DNA from: Vibrio tasmaniensis
GTDB taxonomy: Bacteria > Pseudomonadota > Gammaproteobacteria > Enterobacterales > Vibrionaceae
Direction: 5' to 3'
Length of the DNA stretch: 64,000 nt
Assembly: GCF_024347635.1 (NCBI RefSeq)
Contig: NZ_AP025511.1
Location: forward strand, 558,001-622,000
This document shows, in pieces, positions 17,066-25,610 of the stretch; position 1 is the stretch's first letter, and each line of letters starts with the position of its first letter. Position numbers and translations under genes: made by a program. The notes below the pieces were generated by a model. That model made no database searches, was not told the origin of the DNA, and was given only the letters and a program-made list of their open reading frames with translations.

Positions 17066-17965
17066 ATGAAAACACTAACCATACTTGATGGCGGCATGGG
17101 CCGAGAACTCAAAGAAATTGGCGCGCCATTTTCTCAACCGCTTTGGAGTGCTCAAGCGCTGATTGAAGCACCCGAATTTGTCAGCCAAGCGCATCAAAAC
17201 TTTGTCGATGCAGGTGCTGAAATCTTGATCACCAATAGCTACGCGTGTGTGCCTTTTCATTTGGGTGAAGAGCTCTTTGAACAACGAGGCTTTGAACTCG
17301 CTGCACTATCTGGCGAACTGGCTAAAGCAGTTGCTGACAATGCTTCTCACACAGTGAAAGTGGCGGGCGCGATTCCACCGCCATTTGGCAGCTACCGACC
17401 AGACTTATTTAAGGTCGAAGAGGCCGCGCCAATCATCCAAACGCTTTACGATGCACAAGACCCGAACATCGACCTTTGGATAGCAGAAACCATCTGTAGC
17501 CTGCAAGAATTCGAATCAATTCATGCGGTACTCAAGCAATCAAACAAACCGTGTTATTACGCCTTTAGCTTGGAAGACACCAAGAGCGACTCTGCCAGCA
17601 TTCGTTCTGGCGAAAGCGTAATAGACGCCATCAAACTTGCGTGCCAATCAAACGCGACAGGCATTATGTTTAACTGCTCAGTGCCAGAAGTGATGGATCA
17701 AGCCATTATTGATGCTAAGAAAGTGATTGGTGAGCTAGGCAGTGATTTAGAAATAGGTGTCTACGCCAATAACTTTGCACCGATCAGTAGCGAACATGAA
17801 GCAAATGATATGCTTCAAGAGATACGTGAACTGGATGGTCAAGGTTATTTAGTTTACGCAAAACGCTGGCACGCGCTGGGAGCGAATATTGTCGGTGGCT
17901 GTTGTGGCATCGGGCCAAAACACATTAAAGCCCTAGCCGCTTGGAAACGCTCCACACAGAGCTGA
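17066..17965 (+). CDS. Homocysteine S-methyltransferase family protein
   Basis: A 299-residue zinc methyltransferase that transfers a methyl group, probably from S-methylmethionine or SAM, to homocysteine to form methionine. I use ATG 17066; a TTG at 17060 is alternative. Motifs are ILDGGMGRELKEIG, ITNSYACVPFHLG, FNCSVPEV with the first zinc Cys, and GGCCGIGPKHIKAL with the paired zinc cysteines. There is no cobalamin or folate domain, so it belongs to the short MmuM/YitJ-type group rather than MetH. It is followed by an oxidoreductase gene on the same strand. Confidence 0.87.
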   Translation: MKTLTILDGGMGRELKEIGAPFSQPLWSAQALIEAPEFVSQAHQNFVDAGAEILITNSYACVPFHLGEELFEQRGFELAALSGELAKAVADNASHTVKVAGAIPPPFGSYRPDLFKVEEAAPIIQTLYDAQDPNIDLWIAETICSLQEFESIHAVLKQSNKPCYYAFSLEDTKSDSASIRSGESVIDAIKLACQSNATGIMFNCSVPEVMDQAIIDAKKVIGELGSDLEIGVYANNFAPISSEHEANDMLQEIRELDGQGYLVYAKRWHALGANIVGGCCGIGPKHIKALAAWKRSTQS

Positions 17966-18078
17966 TCCAGAGCTTCAACTAGAATAAAATAAATAGAGAA
18001 CAGGTTGAGAAATCTGTTCTCTATTTGTATGTGGCGTCTCTGAGTACACTGATACAAAACAACGATTTGGAGCAACTG

Positions 18079-19089
18079 ATGAGCGACACGCAGCGTAAAA
18101 TTAAATGGGGTATCGCAGGGCTAGGCAATATCGCCAATCGATTCGCAACAGCTGTAACCGAGCACTGTCTGCATGGTGAATTGTATGCCGTTGCCGCAAG
18201 GGATCACTCACGCGCAGCTACGTTCGCCAATAAGTTTGGTTGCGACAAGGCTTATGGGTCTTATGAAGAGATGGCGAATGACCCAAGTGTTGAAGCGGTT
18301 TACATCGCTACGGTTCACCCATACCACCAGCCACTCGCCCAACTGTTTCTAAGCCATAAAAAACACGTATTGGTTGAGAAGCCGGCTTTCACTAATCTTG
18401 GTGATTGGCTGGAGATGAAAGCTCTCGCAAATCAAAATGGTGTGATGTTGCTAGAAGCGATGAAAACCGTGGTGTTTCCCGCGTATCGTGAGCTCCAATC
18501 ATTCTTGGTCGACAACAACATTCAGATAGATTCAATCGAAGCCAGCTTTGGTAACCATCACGACTATGAGCCCGACTTGTTTATCTTCAATCCGGATTTG
18601 TCAGGCGGAGCAACGCTCGATGTTGGGGTCTATGGGCTTTGGTTCTTCTACGATCTGTGTCGAACGCTAGTTGTGAAACCTTCAAAACCTCAGGTAGAGA
18701 TGTCGTGTCTTTATGAGGGGGCGAATGTTGATACCGATGCATGCTTTACATTCTCTGGTGATATGAACGGAAAAATATCGGCATCAACGGTGCAGAACCT
18801 TCCCCGAACAGCACATTTGAGTGGGCCTGATACCAAGATCACCATCCACGAGAAATGGTGGAATCCGGCCTTTATTGACATTGAACATCAAGGGAAAAAG
18901 TCGACCATCACCAACCAAGTGACGGGGAATGGATTCGAATTTGAAATCGACCATTTTTCAGGATTGGTGCTTCAAGGCAAAACTGAGTCGGATATCCTAA
19001 GCTCAGAGATAACCTCTCAAGTTCTCGATACGATGGAAAAGGCACTCATTGACTCTAACTATCCACATTTAACTCAACCTCGTCGTTAG
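18079..19089 (+). CDS. Gfo/Idh/MocA-family oxidoreductase
   Basis: A 336-residue NAD(P)-dependent dehydrogenase. ATG 18079 has GGAG upstream; the frame open to 18025 adds an unlikely leader. The Rossmann fingerprint GIAGLGNIANRFATAV lies at about residues 10-25, then VYIATVHPYHQPLA and VLVEKPAFTN, with the catalytic-type EKP motif. The C-terminal domain carries GGATLDVGVYGLWFF, where substrate-binding residues lie. The family acts on sugars, inositols or dihydrodiols; the substrate is not clear here. Confidence 0.9.
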   Translation: MSDTQRKIKWGIAGLGNIANRFATAVTEHCLHGELYAVAARDHSRAATFANKFGCDKAYGSYEEMANDPSVEAVYIATVHPYHQPLAQLFLSHKKHVLVEKPAFTNLGDWLEMKALANQNGVMLLEAMKTVVFPAYRELQSFLVDNNIQIDSIEASFGNHHDYEPDLFIFNPDLSGGATLDVGVYGLWFFYDLCRTLVVKPSKPQVEMSCLYEGANVDTDACFTFSGDMNGKISASTVQNLPRTAHLSGPDTKITIHEKWWNPAFIDIEHQGKKSTITNQVTGNGFEFEIDHFSGLVLQGKTESDILSSEITSQVLDTMEKALIDSNYPHLTQPRR

Positions 19090-19355
19090 GAAAGCAAATT
19101 GATGAGGTCTCTGTCTCGACTGGTAATGTGGTTGTCGTAAAATTGAATCAACCAGATTGGCATTTACCGCGCTTACTTTCCAGAGTTGAAGCCTCCGTAT
19201 TTGATCCCTCATCACCGACTGATAGGTTGATTGGTTCTGGCGCGTTCTCATTAGACATATTCTCAAGCAAGATGTTGAGATTAAGCCGCAATAGCGCCTA
19301 TTCACACAGCACGCCCATTCTCAATCGAGTCGAATTGTGGGTCAACCATTTGTGA
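19090..19355 (+). pseudogene. SgrR-like regulator remnant (C-terminal SBP_bac_5 domain)
   Basis: An open frame without a start gives VVVVKLNQPDWHLPRLLSRV, then IGSGAFSLDIFSSKMLRLSR and SHSTPILNRVELWV before TGA 19353-19355. These blocks match the solute-binding-like domain of SgrR-type regulators (L..PD..LPRRLA; IGTGPF.L..F....VRLE...Y; L.AVEYW). The DNA-binding part and most of the domain are absent, so it is a fragment that remained after deletion. This stretch would otherwise be a 341-bp gap with no gene. Confidence 0.5.
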
Positions 19356-19430
19356 TTTATGACTAGACAAGTTTGGTAGCCTTTCCTACTTTCACGTAAT
19401 GGAGCGAGTCTAGTGTCGCGTACCGTTACT

Positions 19431-20486
19431 TTATCTCTGAGCCACTTCCAACACTATCTTGCCGACGTGTTTTTTCTTCAAGAACTCGTCTTGTGCAGTA
19501 TGGATGTCAGCCAATGGGAAAGACTCCGCGACAATTGCGCCAATCTGTTGTCTCTCAATACGGTTAACCAGGTTTTGAAATACTTGAGGCTCTAAAACCG
19601 TGCAACCAAAAAAACTAAGGTCTTTCAGGTACAGAGTGCGAACATCGAGATCGACCATCGCACCACCAATCGCACCAGAGACGGCATAACGACCATGCGA
19701 TTTTAGGACTTCAAGAAACTCTGGCCACTTGTCACCGGCAACCAAATCGATAACCACATGCACACTATTTACACCTAATGCTTCCACCAAATCAGCGTCA
19801 CGAGCAATCACTTCATCAGCACCCAATTCAAGTAACTGTTGGTTCTTGCTTGGGCTAGTAATTGCAATCACGTAAGCACCGCGTGCTTTCGCCAATTGAA
19901 TCGCCGCTGAACCCACACCGCCCGATGCTCCGGAGATAAGCACGCGATCACCTTCAGCCACATTTGCGCGAGTCAGCATGTTCTCTGCTGTTGAGTAAGA
20001 ACATGGGAAAGACGCTAACTCTACATCCGACATAGAACTGTTCACCGCATAAGCGTGTTTCGCTGCCACTTTTGTGTACTCAGCAAAACCACCATCGCAC
20101 TCAGAGCCAAAATACCATGGCTGTGGTAGATCTCGTCCGTACACTTCCGTTAAACAAGGTTCAATAAGAACACGCTCACCAATACGATCAGCCGAGACTT
20201 CATTGCCGACTGCCACGATTAAACCACACACGTCAGCACCTTGGATACGAGGGAACTTTAGCGCTTCACCCGACCAACTGGCGTCGTCTGAATCATCGTT
20301 TTTTGAGTACCATCCGATTCGTGTGTTGATGTCGGTGTTGTTCACACCTGCGGCCATCACCTTGATCAACACTTCATTAGATTCAATTTGAGGAACAGCG
20401 ATATCTTCACGGTAGCCAAGCATTTCTGCTCCGCCATGACCCAACATCTCTACGCCTTTCATTGTTTTCGGTAGTTCGAATTTCAT
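19431..20486 (-). CDS. Zinc-type alcohol dehydrogenase-like oxidoreductase (MDR superfamily)
   Basis: A 351-residue medium-chain dehydrogenase/reductase. ATG 20486 has AAGGAAAT upstream and overlaps the stop of the TetR gene as ATGA, so the two are translationally coupled. It has an N-terminal GroES-like domain (EVLIKVMAAGVNNTDINTRIGWY, IQGADVCGLIVAVGNEV) and a nucleotide-binding domain with SGASGGVGSAAIQLAKARGAYVIAI. Cys and His zinc ligands typical of ADH are not all visible, which fits the quinone-reductase-like group that reduces alkenals or quinones. It is regulated by the TetR-type gene next to it. Confidence 0.88.
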   Translation of the reverse strand: MKFELPKTMKGVEMLGHGGAEMLGYREDIAVPQIESNEVLIKVMAAGVNNTDINTRIGWYSKNDDSDDASWSGEALKFPRIQGADVCGLIVAVGNEVSADRIGERVLIEPCLTEVYGRDLPQPWYFGSECDGGFAEYTKVAAKHAYAVNSSMSDVELASFPCSYSTAENMLTRANVAEGDRVLISGASGGVGSAAIQLAKARGAYVIAITSPSKNQQLLELGADEVIARDADLVEALGVNSVHVVIDLVAGDKWPEFLEVLKSHGRYAVSGAIGGAMVDLDVRTLYLKDLSFFGCTVLEPQVFQNLVNRIERQQIGAIVAESFPLADIHTAQDEFLKKKHVGKIVLEVAQR

Positions 20487-21001
20487 CGTATTTCCTTGAG
20501 TAATTTTGTCACCATATTCTGTGCTGATACCACCGCTTCTTCGCCTAATACTGGCCACGCGCTTGATACACCTTCATGAAGTAGAAAAAGCTCTGAAGAC
20601 AGATCGTCTCGTTGACTCTGCTTCCCCAGAAGTGCTTTTACTTCTCGTTTATGTTCAGTAACAGCTTGATTAATTATCTCGTTGTCAGGAAAAGCCGCCA
20701 TCGCATTCATCGACATACAACCGTGTGGTGCATACTCTTCCATCCACTGTTGTAACTTGTCGAAGATATCCAGTATGGATGCCAGGCCATCAGCAGGCGC
20801 ATTTTCTAATAGGAAATTTAGGTAGCGGTGATGACGGTGCTCTAAGGCGCCCACTATCATCGCTTCTTTCGATGGATAATGTTTGTAGAGCGTACGTAGG
20901 CTGACATTACATGCCGTCTTTAGTTGAGCCACACTCGGCTCTGCAAAACCATGCTGGCTAAACGCAACCTCAAGGCTCTCTGCAATTTGTTCTCTTAGCA
21001 T
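20483..21001 (-). CDS. TetR/AcrR-family repressor
   Basis: A 172-residue regulator with the N-terminal helix-turn-helix at about residues 8-50 (EVAFSQHGFAEPSVAQLKTACNVSLRTLYKHYPSKEAMI) and a short ligand domain including APHGCMSMNAMAAFPDNE. It is the first gene of a two-gene operon and its stop overlaps the start of the dehydrogenase gene. Two 18-bp palindromes just upstream (21027-21069) are its likely operators, so the operon should be self-repressed and induced by a ligand, possibly the dehydrogenase substrate. Confidence 0.9.
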   Translation of the reverse strand: MLREQIAESLEVAFSQHGFAEPSVAQLKTACNVSLRTLYKHYPSKEAMIVGALEHRHHRYLNFLLENAPADGLASILDIFDKLQQWMEEYAPHGCMSMNAMAAFPDNEIINQAVTEHKREVKALLGKQSQRDDLSSELFLLHEGVSSAWPVLGEEAVVSAQNMVTKLLKEIR

Positions 21002-21026
21002 GCTGATCTCTTATACCTAACCAAAA

Positions 21027-21069
21027 GTAGAATGATTGTTCTACATACATGGTAGAGCGATCATTCTAC
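21027..21069. promoter_or_regulatory. Tandem TetR operators
   Basis: GTAGAATGATTGTTCTAC (21027-21044) and GTAGAGCGATCATTCTAC (21052-21069) are both palindromic with GTAGAA/TTCTAC ends and 6-base centres, one with a single deviation. Their centres are 25 bp apart, and they lie 26-68 bp upstream of the regulator start. Confidence 0.85.
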
Positions 21070-21105
21070 CCATGTCAATAAGATCTTTTTGTCGTCCTAT
21101 AAACG

Positions 21106-21138
21106 AAAAATCCCGCAACCAAGTAGGAGCGGGATTTC
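21106..21138 (-). terminator. Terminator after glutathione synthetase-like gene
   Basis: AAATCCCGC (21108-21116) pairs with GCGGGATTT (21129-21137); on the minus strand the stem is followed by a T5 run. It lies about 36 bp past the minus-strand stop. Confidence 0.85.
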
Positions 21139-21173
21139 AGTTATCAAAGCGACTTACTTAATGCTTAATGAGA

Positions 21174-22628
21174 CTAGGGCTCAATCAACACCAACGAATC
21201 CAAAATCCCTTTTCCACTGTGGATTCCACCTTCGTTCTCGCTAGCAGGTTTACTGCGAATCAAGTATCCCGCATAACCATCAAGTTGAGTGACTGGCTTA
21301 CCTTGGTAATAGGCGGTGAACAAACCGACTTCGCTGACTAAGTCTGTCACTAGCGTTTGTTGAGTGTCACGCACCGCAATGGTTGGCACATCACGTTCGT
21401 GTGGATACAACCGTTGCATCAATGCCCATGCGTCGTACTCTTGTGGCTTAAGTTGGCTCAATTGTTCGCTGATGTCGTCACTAAAGACACAATGGCCGCC
21501 GCCCTCGCCTTGGTTTTTCAGCACCCATTCTTGCTTATCAGCTTGCGTGTTAAACCATTCAATCGACTCGCTGGTGATTGGCTTCATATCGGCCAATACA
21601 CTCTTCACCAGTTCGGCTTCTGCTAGCGTTAAACCCCAGCGTGCGTATTCAGATGCTGGCATCATGGTCAGCAGCATTTGCATGGTTTTACTGGTCGCTA
21701 ATTGTTGACTGATGGTCGCGTTCATTGCGACATGGTGTTGTTCCATAAACACGCGCGTTTGGCTTAGTGTATGACAACAAACCGATTCGTTGAGTTCTGG
21801 TGCCCAGTAGTCTGAATACTGATAGCCCGCTCTTAGGTAGACCACATCAACCGCGCCGACATCTTGCAGTAACAAGCGTTGGTTATCACCAGAAGAAAGC
21901 TGACAGCTCAGTTGTTCAAAAGTACGGCGAACCGTACGTACACCCTGCTTTTGTAGCTCGACTTCAAGTAAATGTTGGTCATAAACGTTGTCTTCGTTCT
22001 TCTGTACCACCATCAAGAAAACCGGTTTGCCTTGCTCATTGAAGTCCGCTTTAACTTGCCTTGCAGCATTAGCGATCCCATAAGCTAGCTGGGTTAAACC
22101 TTGGTTCTCTGCAGGTGTTGCCGACTGATCTTCTAGCCAGCTCTGATAAGTCTCAGGCCATTGATTTTGCATGTAATCATGGAACTCTGTAGCCTTTTGT
22201 CCAAATGGTGCCATCCCTGCTGCAATGCCATTAAACTCAATCACTTTCGCACCGTGTTGGCGATCGTCCATGAAGTCAGTACGCATTAACAACAACGGTT
22301 GGCGAGCAGGATAAAGACGATGAGACAGATCGCTATGTGCTTGTTGATGTAGCTCCATCAAACGGCCAAAAAACGGATCAGCCTTGGCCATATCACTCAA
22401 TGACGACTGCAAGAAATCATGATCTTCAGAAACATTGCTGATTAACTTAGTGATCAACGGTGTCACCTTCAACAAGTGTTCATACACCTCACGCTCCATG
22501 GTCATAGGAGCAATGCTGAAAGGACAATGCCTCGCGGTATTATCTGACTGGCGAAACGCGACACCGTGCATGATCGCCCACTCACACGCGTCTTCAATAA
22601 TTTGTTGTGGTAACAGTGAAGTTGTCAT
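21174..22628 (-). CDS. Eukaryotic-type glutathione synthetase homologue (ATP-grasp)
   Basis: A 484-residue ATP-grasp enzyme. Blocks along the protein match the eukaryotic GSS family rather than bacterial GshB: RTDFMDD (116-122) with EFNGIAAGM (131-139), equal to RSDYM...EINTISAS; DVVYLRAGY (261-269), equal to VVFFRDGY; LATSKTMQMLL (310-320); VLKNQGEGGGHCVF (369-382), the glycine-rich ATP loop; and GYLIRSKPASENEGGIHSG with GKGILDSLV near the C-terminus, equal to the GSS end. It would join Cys-containing gamma-glutamyl dipeptide to glycine or a related amine. Bacteria usually carry the unrelated-length GshB, so it may make a glutathione analogue. No gshA-like gene is adjacent. Confidence 0.84.
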   Translation of the reverse strand: MTTSLLPQQIIEDACEWAIMHGVAFRQSDNTARHCPFSIAPMTMEREVYEHLLKVTPLITKLISNVSEDHDFLQSSLSDMAKADPFFGRLMELHQQAHSDLSHRLYPARQPLLLMRTDFMDDRQHGAKVIEFNGIAAGMAPFGQKATEFHDYMQNQWPETYQSWLEDQSATPAENQGLTQLAYGIANAARQVKADFNEQGKPVFLMVVQKNEDNVYDQHLLEVELQKQGVRTVRRTFEQLSCQLSSGDNQRLLLQDVGAVDVVYLRAGYQYSDYWAPELNESVCCHTLSQTRVFMEQHHVAMNATISQQLATSKTMQMLLTMMPASEYARWGLTLAEAELVKSVLADMKPITSESIEWFNTQADKQEWVLKNQGEGGGHCVFSDDISEQLSQLKPQEYDAWALMQRLYPHERDVPTIAVRDTQQTLVTDLVSEVGLFTAYYQGKPVTQLDGYAGYLIRSKPASENEGGIHSGKGILDSLVLIEP

Positions 22629-22746
22629 ATCTCATCTTCTAATAAAAAATAGCACCTAAAATAAGACGAAGCTTGATTCCAAAAGACGAAATAAACTCTG
22701 TTTTTTACTCATTCATTTGACTTTCAGAAGGCCAAATTGAAAAAAA

Positions 22747-23682
22747 TTAACGTATCTGCTCGATAATCAACTCTCGTAGCCATTTGTGGCTCGGTTCTGA
22801 ATCGAAGTATTTATGCCATAACAGGAACAAGCCTCCCGGAACTAAATCGACCGGAACCGGCTTCATCACCAACTCTCCGCTATCAATGTAATCGCGTACC
22901 GAGTTGTATGGATAACACATCAACAGATCACTCTGCTTACACAATTTAATGGCACTGGTGATGTCTGACACGTTAGCGGCTTTGTTGATTTCCAATTGCT
23001 TGGAATTTAGAACTTCCATTAGAAGCCAATCCCCCGCTCCGCCCGTCACCAACTGTATGTGTCGGTACTTCAAGAAGGTGTCGAGGTTCCACTCTTCTTG
23101 TAAGGCTGGATGGTCATTTCGCATCAAACATACAGAATAATCCAAGCACAGTTCCACGTAATCCAACTCGTCAGGGATACACTGCACATGGGTAGAAGCG
23201 CGCTCATCTAGCTCAAAGATACCGATGCCAAAATCCACTTCACGTTTGAGTAAGCGCTTGAAGCTGTCGCTGCTCCACGTTGAACTGTTGATGGTGATGT
23301 GCGGTGCATCAGCAAGCGCTGTCGGCATAAAGTGCGGATAGATCGCCGTGTAGGCGGTTTCGACAAGGTCTATAGTGAAAGTACGCTCACTGTCTTTAGG
23401 ATCGAAAACTTCGGGAACAGTTAGTTTTTCGATCTGCAGCAAGATTTGGTGGATCTTAGGTGCTAATGCGAGTGCTTTAGGGGTTGGGAATAGCCCTTTG
23501 GATTCTCGCTCAAACAGCGGATCATCAAACAAAGCTCTGAGCTTGGTGAGCTGTTTACTTACCGCAGACTGGCTCAAAAAGAGTCGCTCTGCCGTTTTGC
23601 TCACGCTGCGCTCTTCAATCAGAACGTGTAAGCAAAGCAGCAAATTCATATCGCATTTAAGTAAGCTTTTAACATCTACCAT
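22747..23682 (-). CDS. LysR-family transcriptional regulator
   Basis: A 311-residue regulator with the winged HTH at about residues 10-70 (NLLLCLHVLIEERSVSKTAERLFLSQSAVSKQLTKLR) and a substrate-binding-type effector domain. ATG 23682 follows AGGGAA. It is divergent from the adenosine deaminase gene with a 120-bp gap, so it is a candidate regulator of purine salvage, although this has no direct support in the sequence. Confidence 0.9.
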   Translation of the reverse strand: MVDVKSLLKCDMNLLLCLHVLIEERSVSKTAERLFLSQSAVSKQLTKLRALFDDPLFERESKGLFPTPKALALAPKIHQILLQIEKLTVPEVFDPKDSERTFTIDLVETAYTAIYPHFMPTALADAPHITINSSTWSSDSFKRLLKREVDFGIGIFELDERASTHVQCIPDELDYVELCLDYSVCLMRNDHPALQEEWNLDTFLKYRHIQLVTGGAGDWLLMEVLNSKQLEINKAANVSDITSAIKLCKQSDLLMCYPYNSVRDYIDSGELVMKPVPVDLVPGGLFLLWHKYFDSEPSHKWLRELIIEQIR

Positions 23683-23802
23683 GATATTCCCTAAATTCAG
23701 GTTAATGATGATTAATTGTCACTTTAAATCATATCATTGTCTTGGTAAATTTAGCGCATGTGAGTTAACACGCTCAAATAATAATAGAATTAAGGAATAC
23801 TC

Positions 23803-24801
23803 ATGGATTTTCTAGCACTACCAAAGATTGATTTACACTGCCACCTAGACGGAAGTGTTCGCCCAGATACGATTATTGACCTAGCAAAACAGTACAATAT
23901 CGAACTACCTGAAGATCGCGACGCGGTTGTTCAATCTCTAACGGTGCCAGAAGATTGCAAAAACCTAGATGAGTACTTAGCTTGTTTCAGCCTGCCACTA
24001 CAAGTAATGCAGACTGAAGAAGCAATTGAACGTATCTCTTTCGAGCTATACGAAGACGCTGCACTAGAAAACGTTAAGTACCTAGAAGTTCGCTTTGCGC
24101 CAATCCTGCACGTAAATAAAGGTCTGTCTCTTGATACGATCATTGCAAGTGCAGTAAAAGGCATGAAGCGCGCTGAAGATAAATACGACATCAAAGGCAA
24201 CTACATCATGTCTGTGCTTCGTATGTTCCCTAAAGATTCTATCAAAGACGTAATCGACGCAGGCCAACCCTACCTAGGTAAAGGTGTTGTGGCGTTTGAT
24301 ATCGCAGGCGGCGAAAAGCCAGGCTTCTGTGCTGAGTTCCCTGAATACACGCAATACGCTCTTGAAAAAGGCTACCGCATTACCGTGCACGCTGGCGAGC
24401 AATGGCACGGTCAAAACGTTTACGATGCAGTGACAATGCTTGACGCTGAACGTATCGGCCACGGTGTTCATATCCAAGGTAACGAAGACGCGTACAACAT
24501 CGTTAAAGAGAAACAGGTTGCGCTTGAAACTTGCCCAACAAGTAACGTGCAAACTAAATGTATTCACAAATTCAGCGACCACCCAATTGCTGAATTCAAG
24601 AAAGACGGCATCGTTGTTACGATCAACACAGACAACCGTACTGTGTCGAACACAACCATGACCAACGAAGTGAAGCGTGTGTGTGAAACGTTCGCTCTAA
24701 CACAAGAAGACTACGCAGAGATCTACAAATACTCTGTAGAGAGCGCTTTTGCTTCAGACGAAGTGAAACAACACCTAATGGGTTTCGTTGAGCAAATCTA
24801 A
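23803..24801 (+). CDS. add: Adenosine deaminase
   Basis: A 332-residue zinc hydrolase that deaminates adenosine and deoxyadenosine to inosine in purine salvage. Motifs are [14 protein letters not shown] (two zinc His), the substrate loop, [12 protein letters not shown] with the catalytic [12 protein letters not shown] with the third His, and [13 protein letters not shown] with the zinc-binding Asp. The length is standard for the family. It carries a leader with weak AAGGAAT and is followed by a terminator at 24872-24900. The divergent neighbour is a LysR regulator. Confidence 0.96.
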   Translation: MDFLALPKIDLHCHLDGSVRPDTIIDLAKQYNIELPEDRDAVVQSLTVPEDCKNLDEYLACFSLPLQVMQTEEAIERISFELYEDAALENVKYLEVRFAPILHVNKGLSLDTIIASAVKGMKRAEDKYDIKGNYIMSVLRMFPKDSIKDVIDAGQPYLGKGVVAFDIAGGEKPGFCAEFPEYTQYALEKGYRITVHAGEQWHGQNVYDAVTMLDAERIGHGVHIQGNEDAYNIVKEKQVALETCPTSNVQTKCIHKFSDHPIAEFKKDGIVVTINTDNRTVSNTTMTNEVKRVCETFALTQEDYAEIYKYSVESAFASDEVKQHLMGFVEQI

Positions 24802-24871
24802 TTTGGCAAAGTGCGCCTTTTGCTGAATAGCAGAGCTCACTTAGCATTAGTGCTTAAAGCACAAAACAGGA

Positions 24872-24902
24872 AGAGAAAGGCTGAGGCTTTTCTCTTTTTT
24901 TA
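24872..24902 (+). terminator. Terminator after add
   Basis: AGAGAAAGGC (24872-24881) pairs with GCTTTTCTCT (24886-24895), one wobble pair, followed by a T-rich tract. It is 70 bp after the add stop. Confidence 0.78.
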
Positions 24903-24953
24903 TTTCTGTATATAAGTATGCTAATACCGATATTGATTCGGAAGATATAAACA

Positions 24954-25511
24954 ATGAAAACAGAACTCGAAAAAATGCTGTCTGGCGAAGTTTTTGACGG
25001 TGCCGATCATGAGATTGACCAAATGCGCACTCATGCAAGTAAAGCTCTGTCAGATTTCAATCAATGTTCCGACGACACTCAACAACCGAGCCTTCAAGCA
25101 AATCTATTTGGCAAAATCGGCAGCAGTGTTGTGCGTCCTCCTTTCCATTGTGAGTTTGGAAAAACCATCGAGATTGGCGACGACACCTTCATTAATATGA
25201 ACGTAGTAATGCTAGATGGTGCGAACATCAAGATCGGTAACAATGTTTTAATTGGACCAAATGCCCAATTCTATACGCCATCACACTCCCTTGATTACCG
25301 TAGCCGCCGTAAATGGGAAACCTTCTGTTTACCAATAACAATCGAAGATGATGTGTGGGTTGGCGGTAATTCAGTGATCAACCAAGGCGTGACTATTGGG
25401 GCTCGCTCAGTTATCGCAGCCAACTCAGTGGTCAACAGTGATGTACCACCAGATTGCCTATACGGCGGTACACCAGCCAAGTTGATTCGACATCTGAATA
25501 CTGAACAATAA
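24954..25511 (+). CDS. Maltose/galactoside O-acetyltransferase-type protein
   Basis: A 185-residue left-handed beta-helix acetyltransferase. The N-terminal Mac-like domain starts KTELEKMLSGEVFDGADHE. The hexapeptide region contains CEFGKTIEIGDDTFINMNVV, NIKIGNNVLIGPNAQFYTP, and DDVWVGGNSVINQGVTIGARSVIAANSVV. The catalytic His is in YTPSHSLDY. It ends GGTPAKLIRHL, as in the family. It is a paralogue of the protein at 10334 (about the same length and repeats), but on the plus strand and without the duplicated start. The acceptor sugar is unknown. Confidence 0.88.
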   Translation: MKTELEKMLSGEVFDGADHEIDQMRTHASKALSDFNQCSDDTQQPSLQANLFGKIGSSVVRPPFHCEFGKTIEIGDDTFINMNVVMLDGANIKIGNNVLIGPNAQFYTPSHSLDYRSRRKWETFCLPITIEDDVWVGGNSVINQGVTIGARSVIAANSVVNSDVPPDCLYGGTPAKLIRHLNTEQ

Positions 25512-25569
25512 AGCTAAATAGAAGAATAAAACGTATCAGTAGAATGAAGCCACTTAGAACAACAAATGG

Positions 25570-25608
25570 AAAAGAGGCGATGTTCATATAAAACATCACC
25601 TCTTTTTT
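25570..25608. terminator. Bidirectional terminator
   Basis: AAAAGAGG and GATGTT (25570-25584) pair with AACATC and CCTCTTTT (25592-25606), interrupted by one mismatch, with T/A runs on both sides. It separates the acetyltransferase (plus) from the peptidase gene (minus). Confidence 0.85.
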
Positions 25609-25610
25609 GA

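Noticed and set aside
21364-21708. Plus-strand frame of 114 codons
   Set aside because: It is a shadow of the glutathione synthetase-like gene, with a Ser/Cys-rich composition unlike a real protein.
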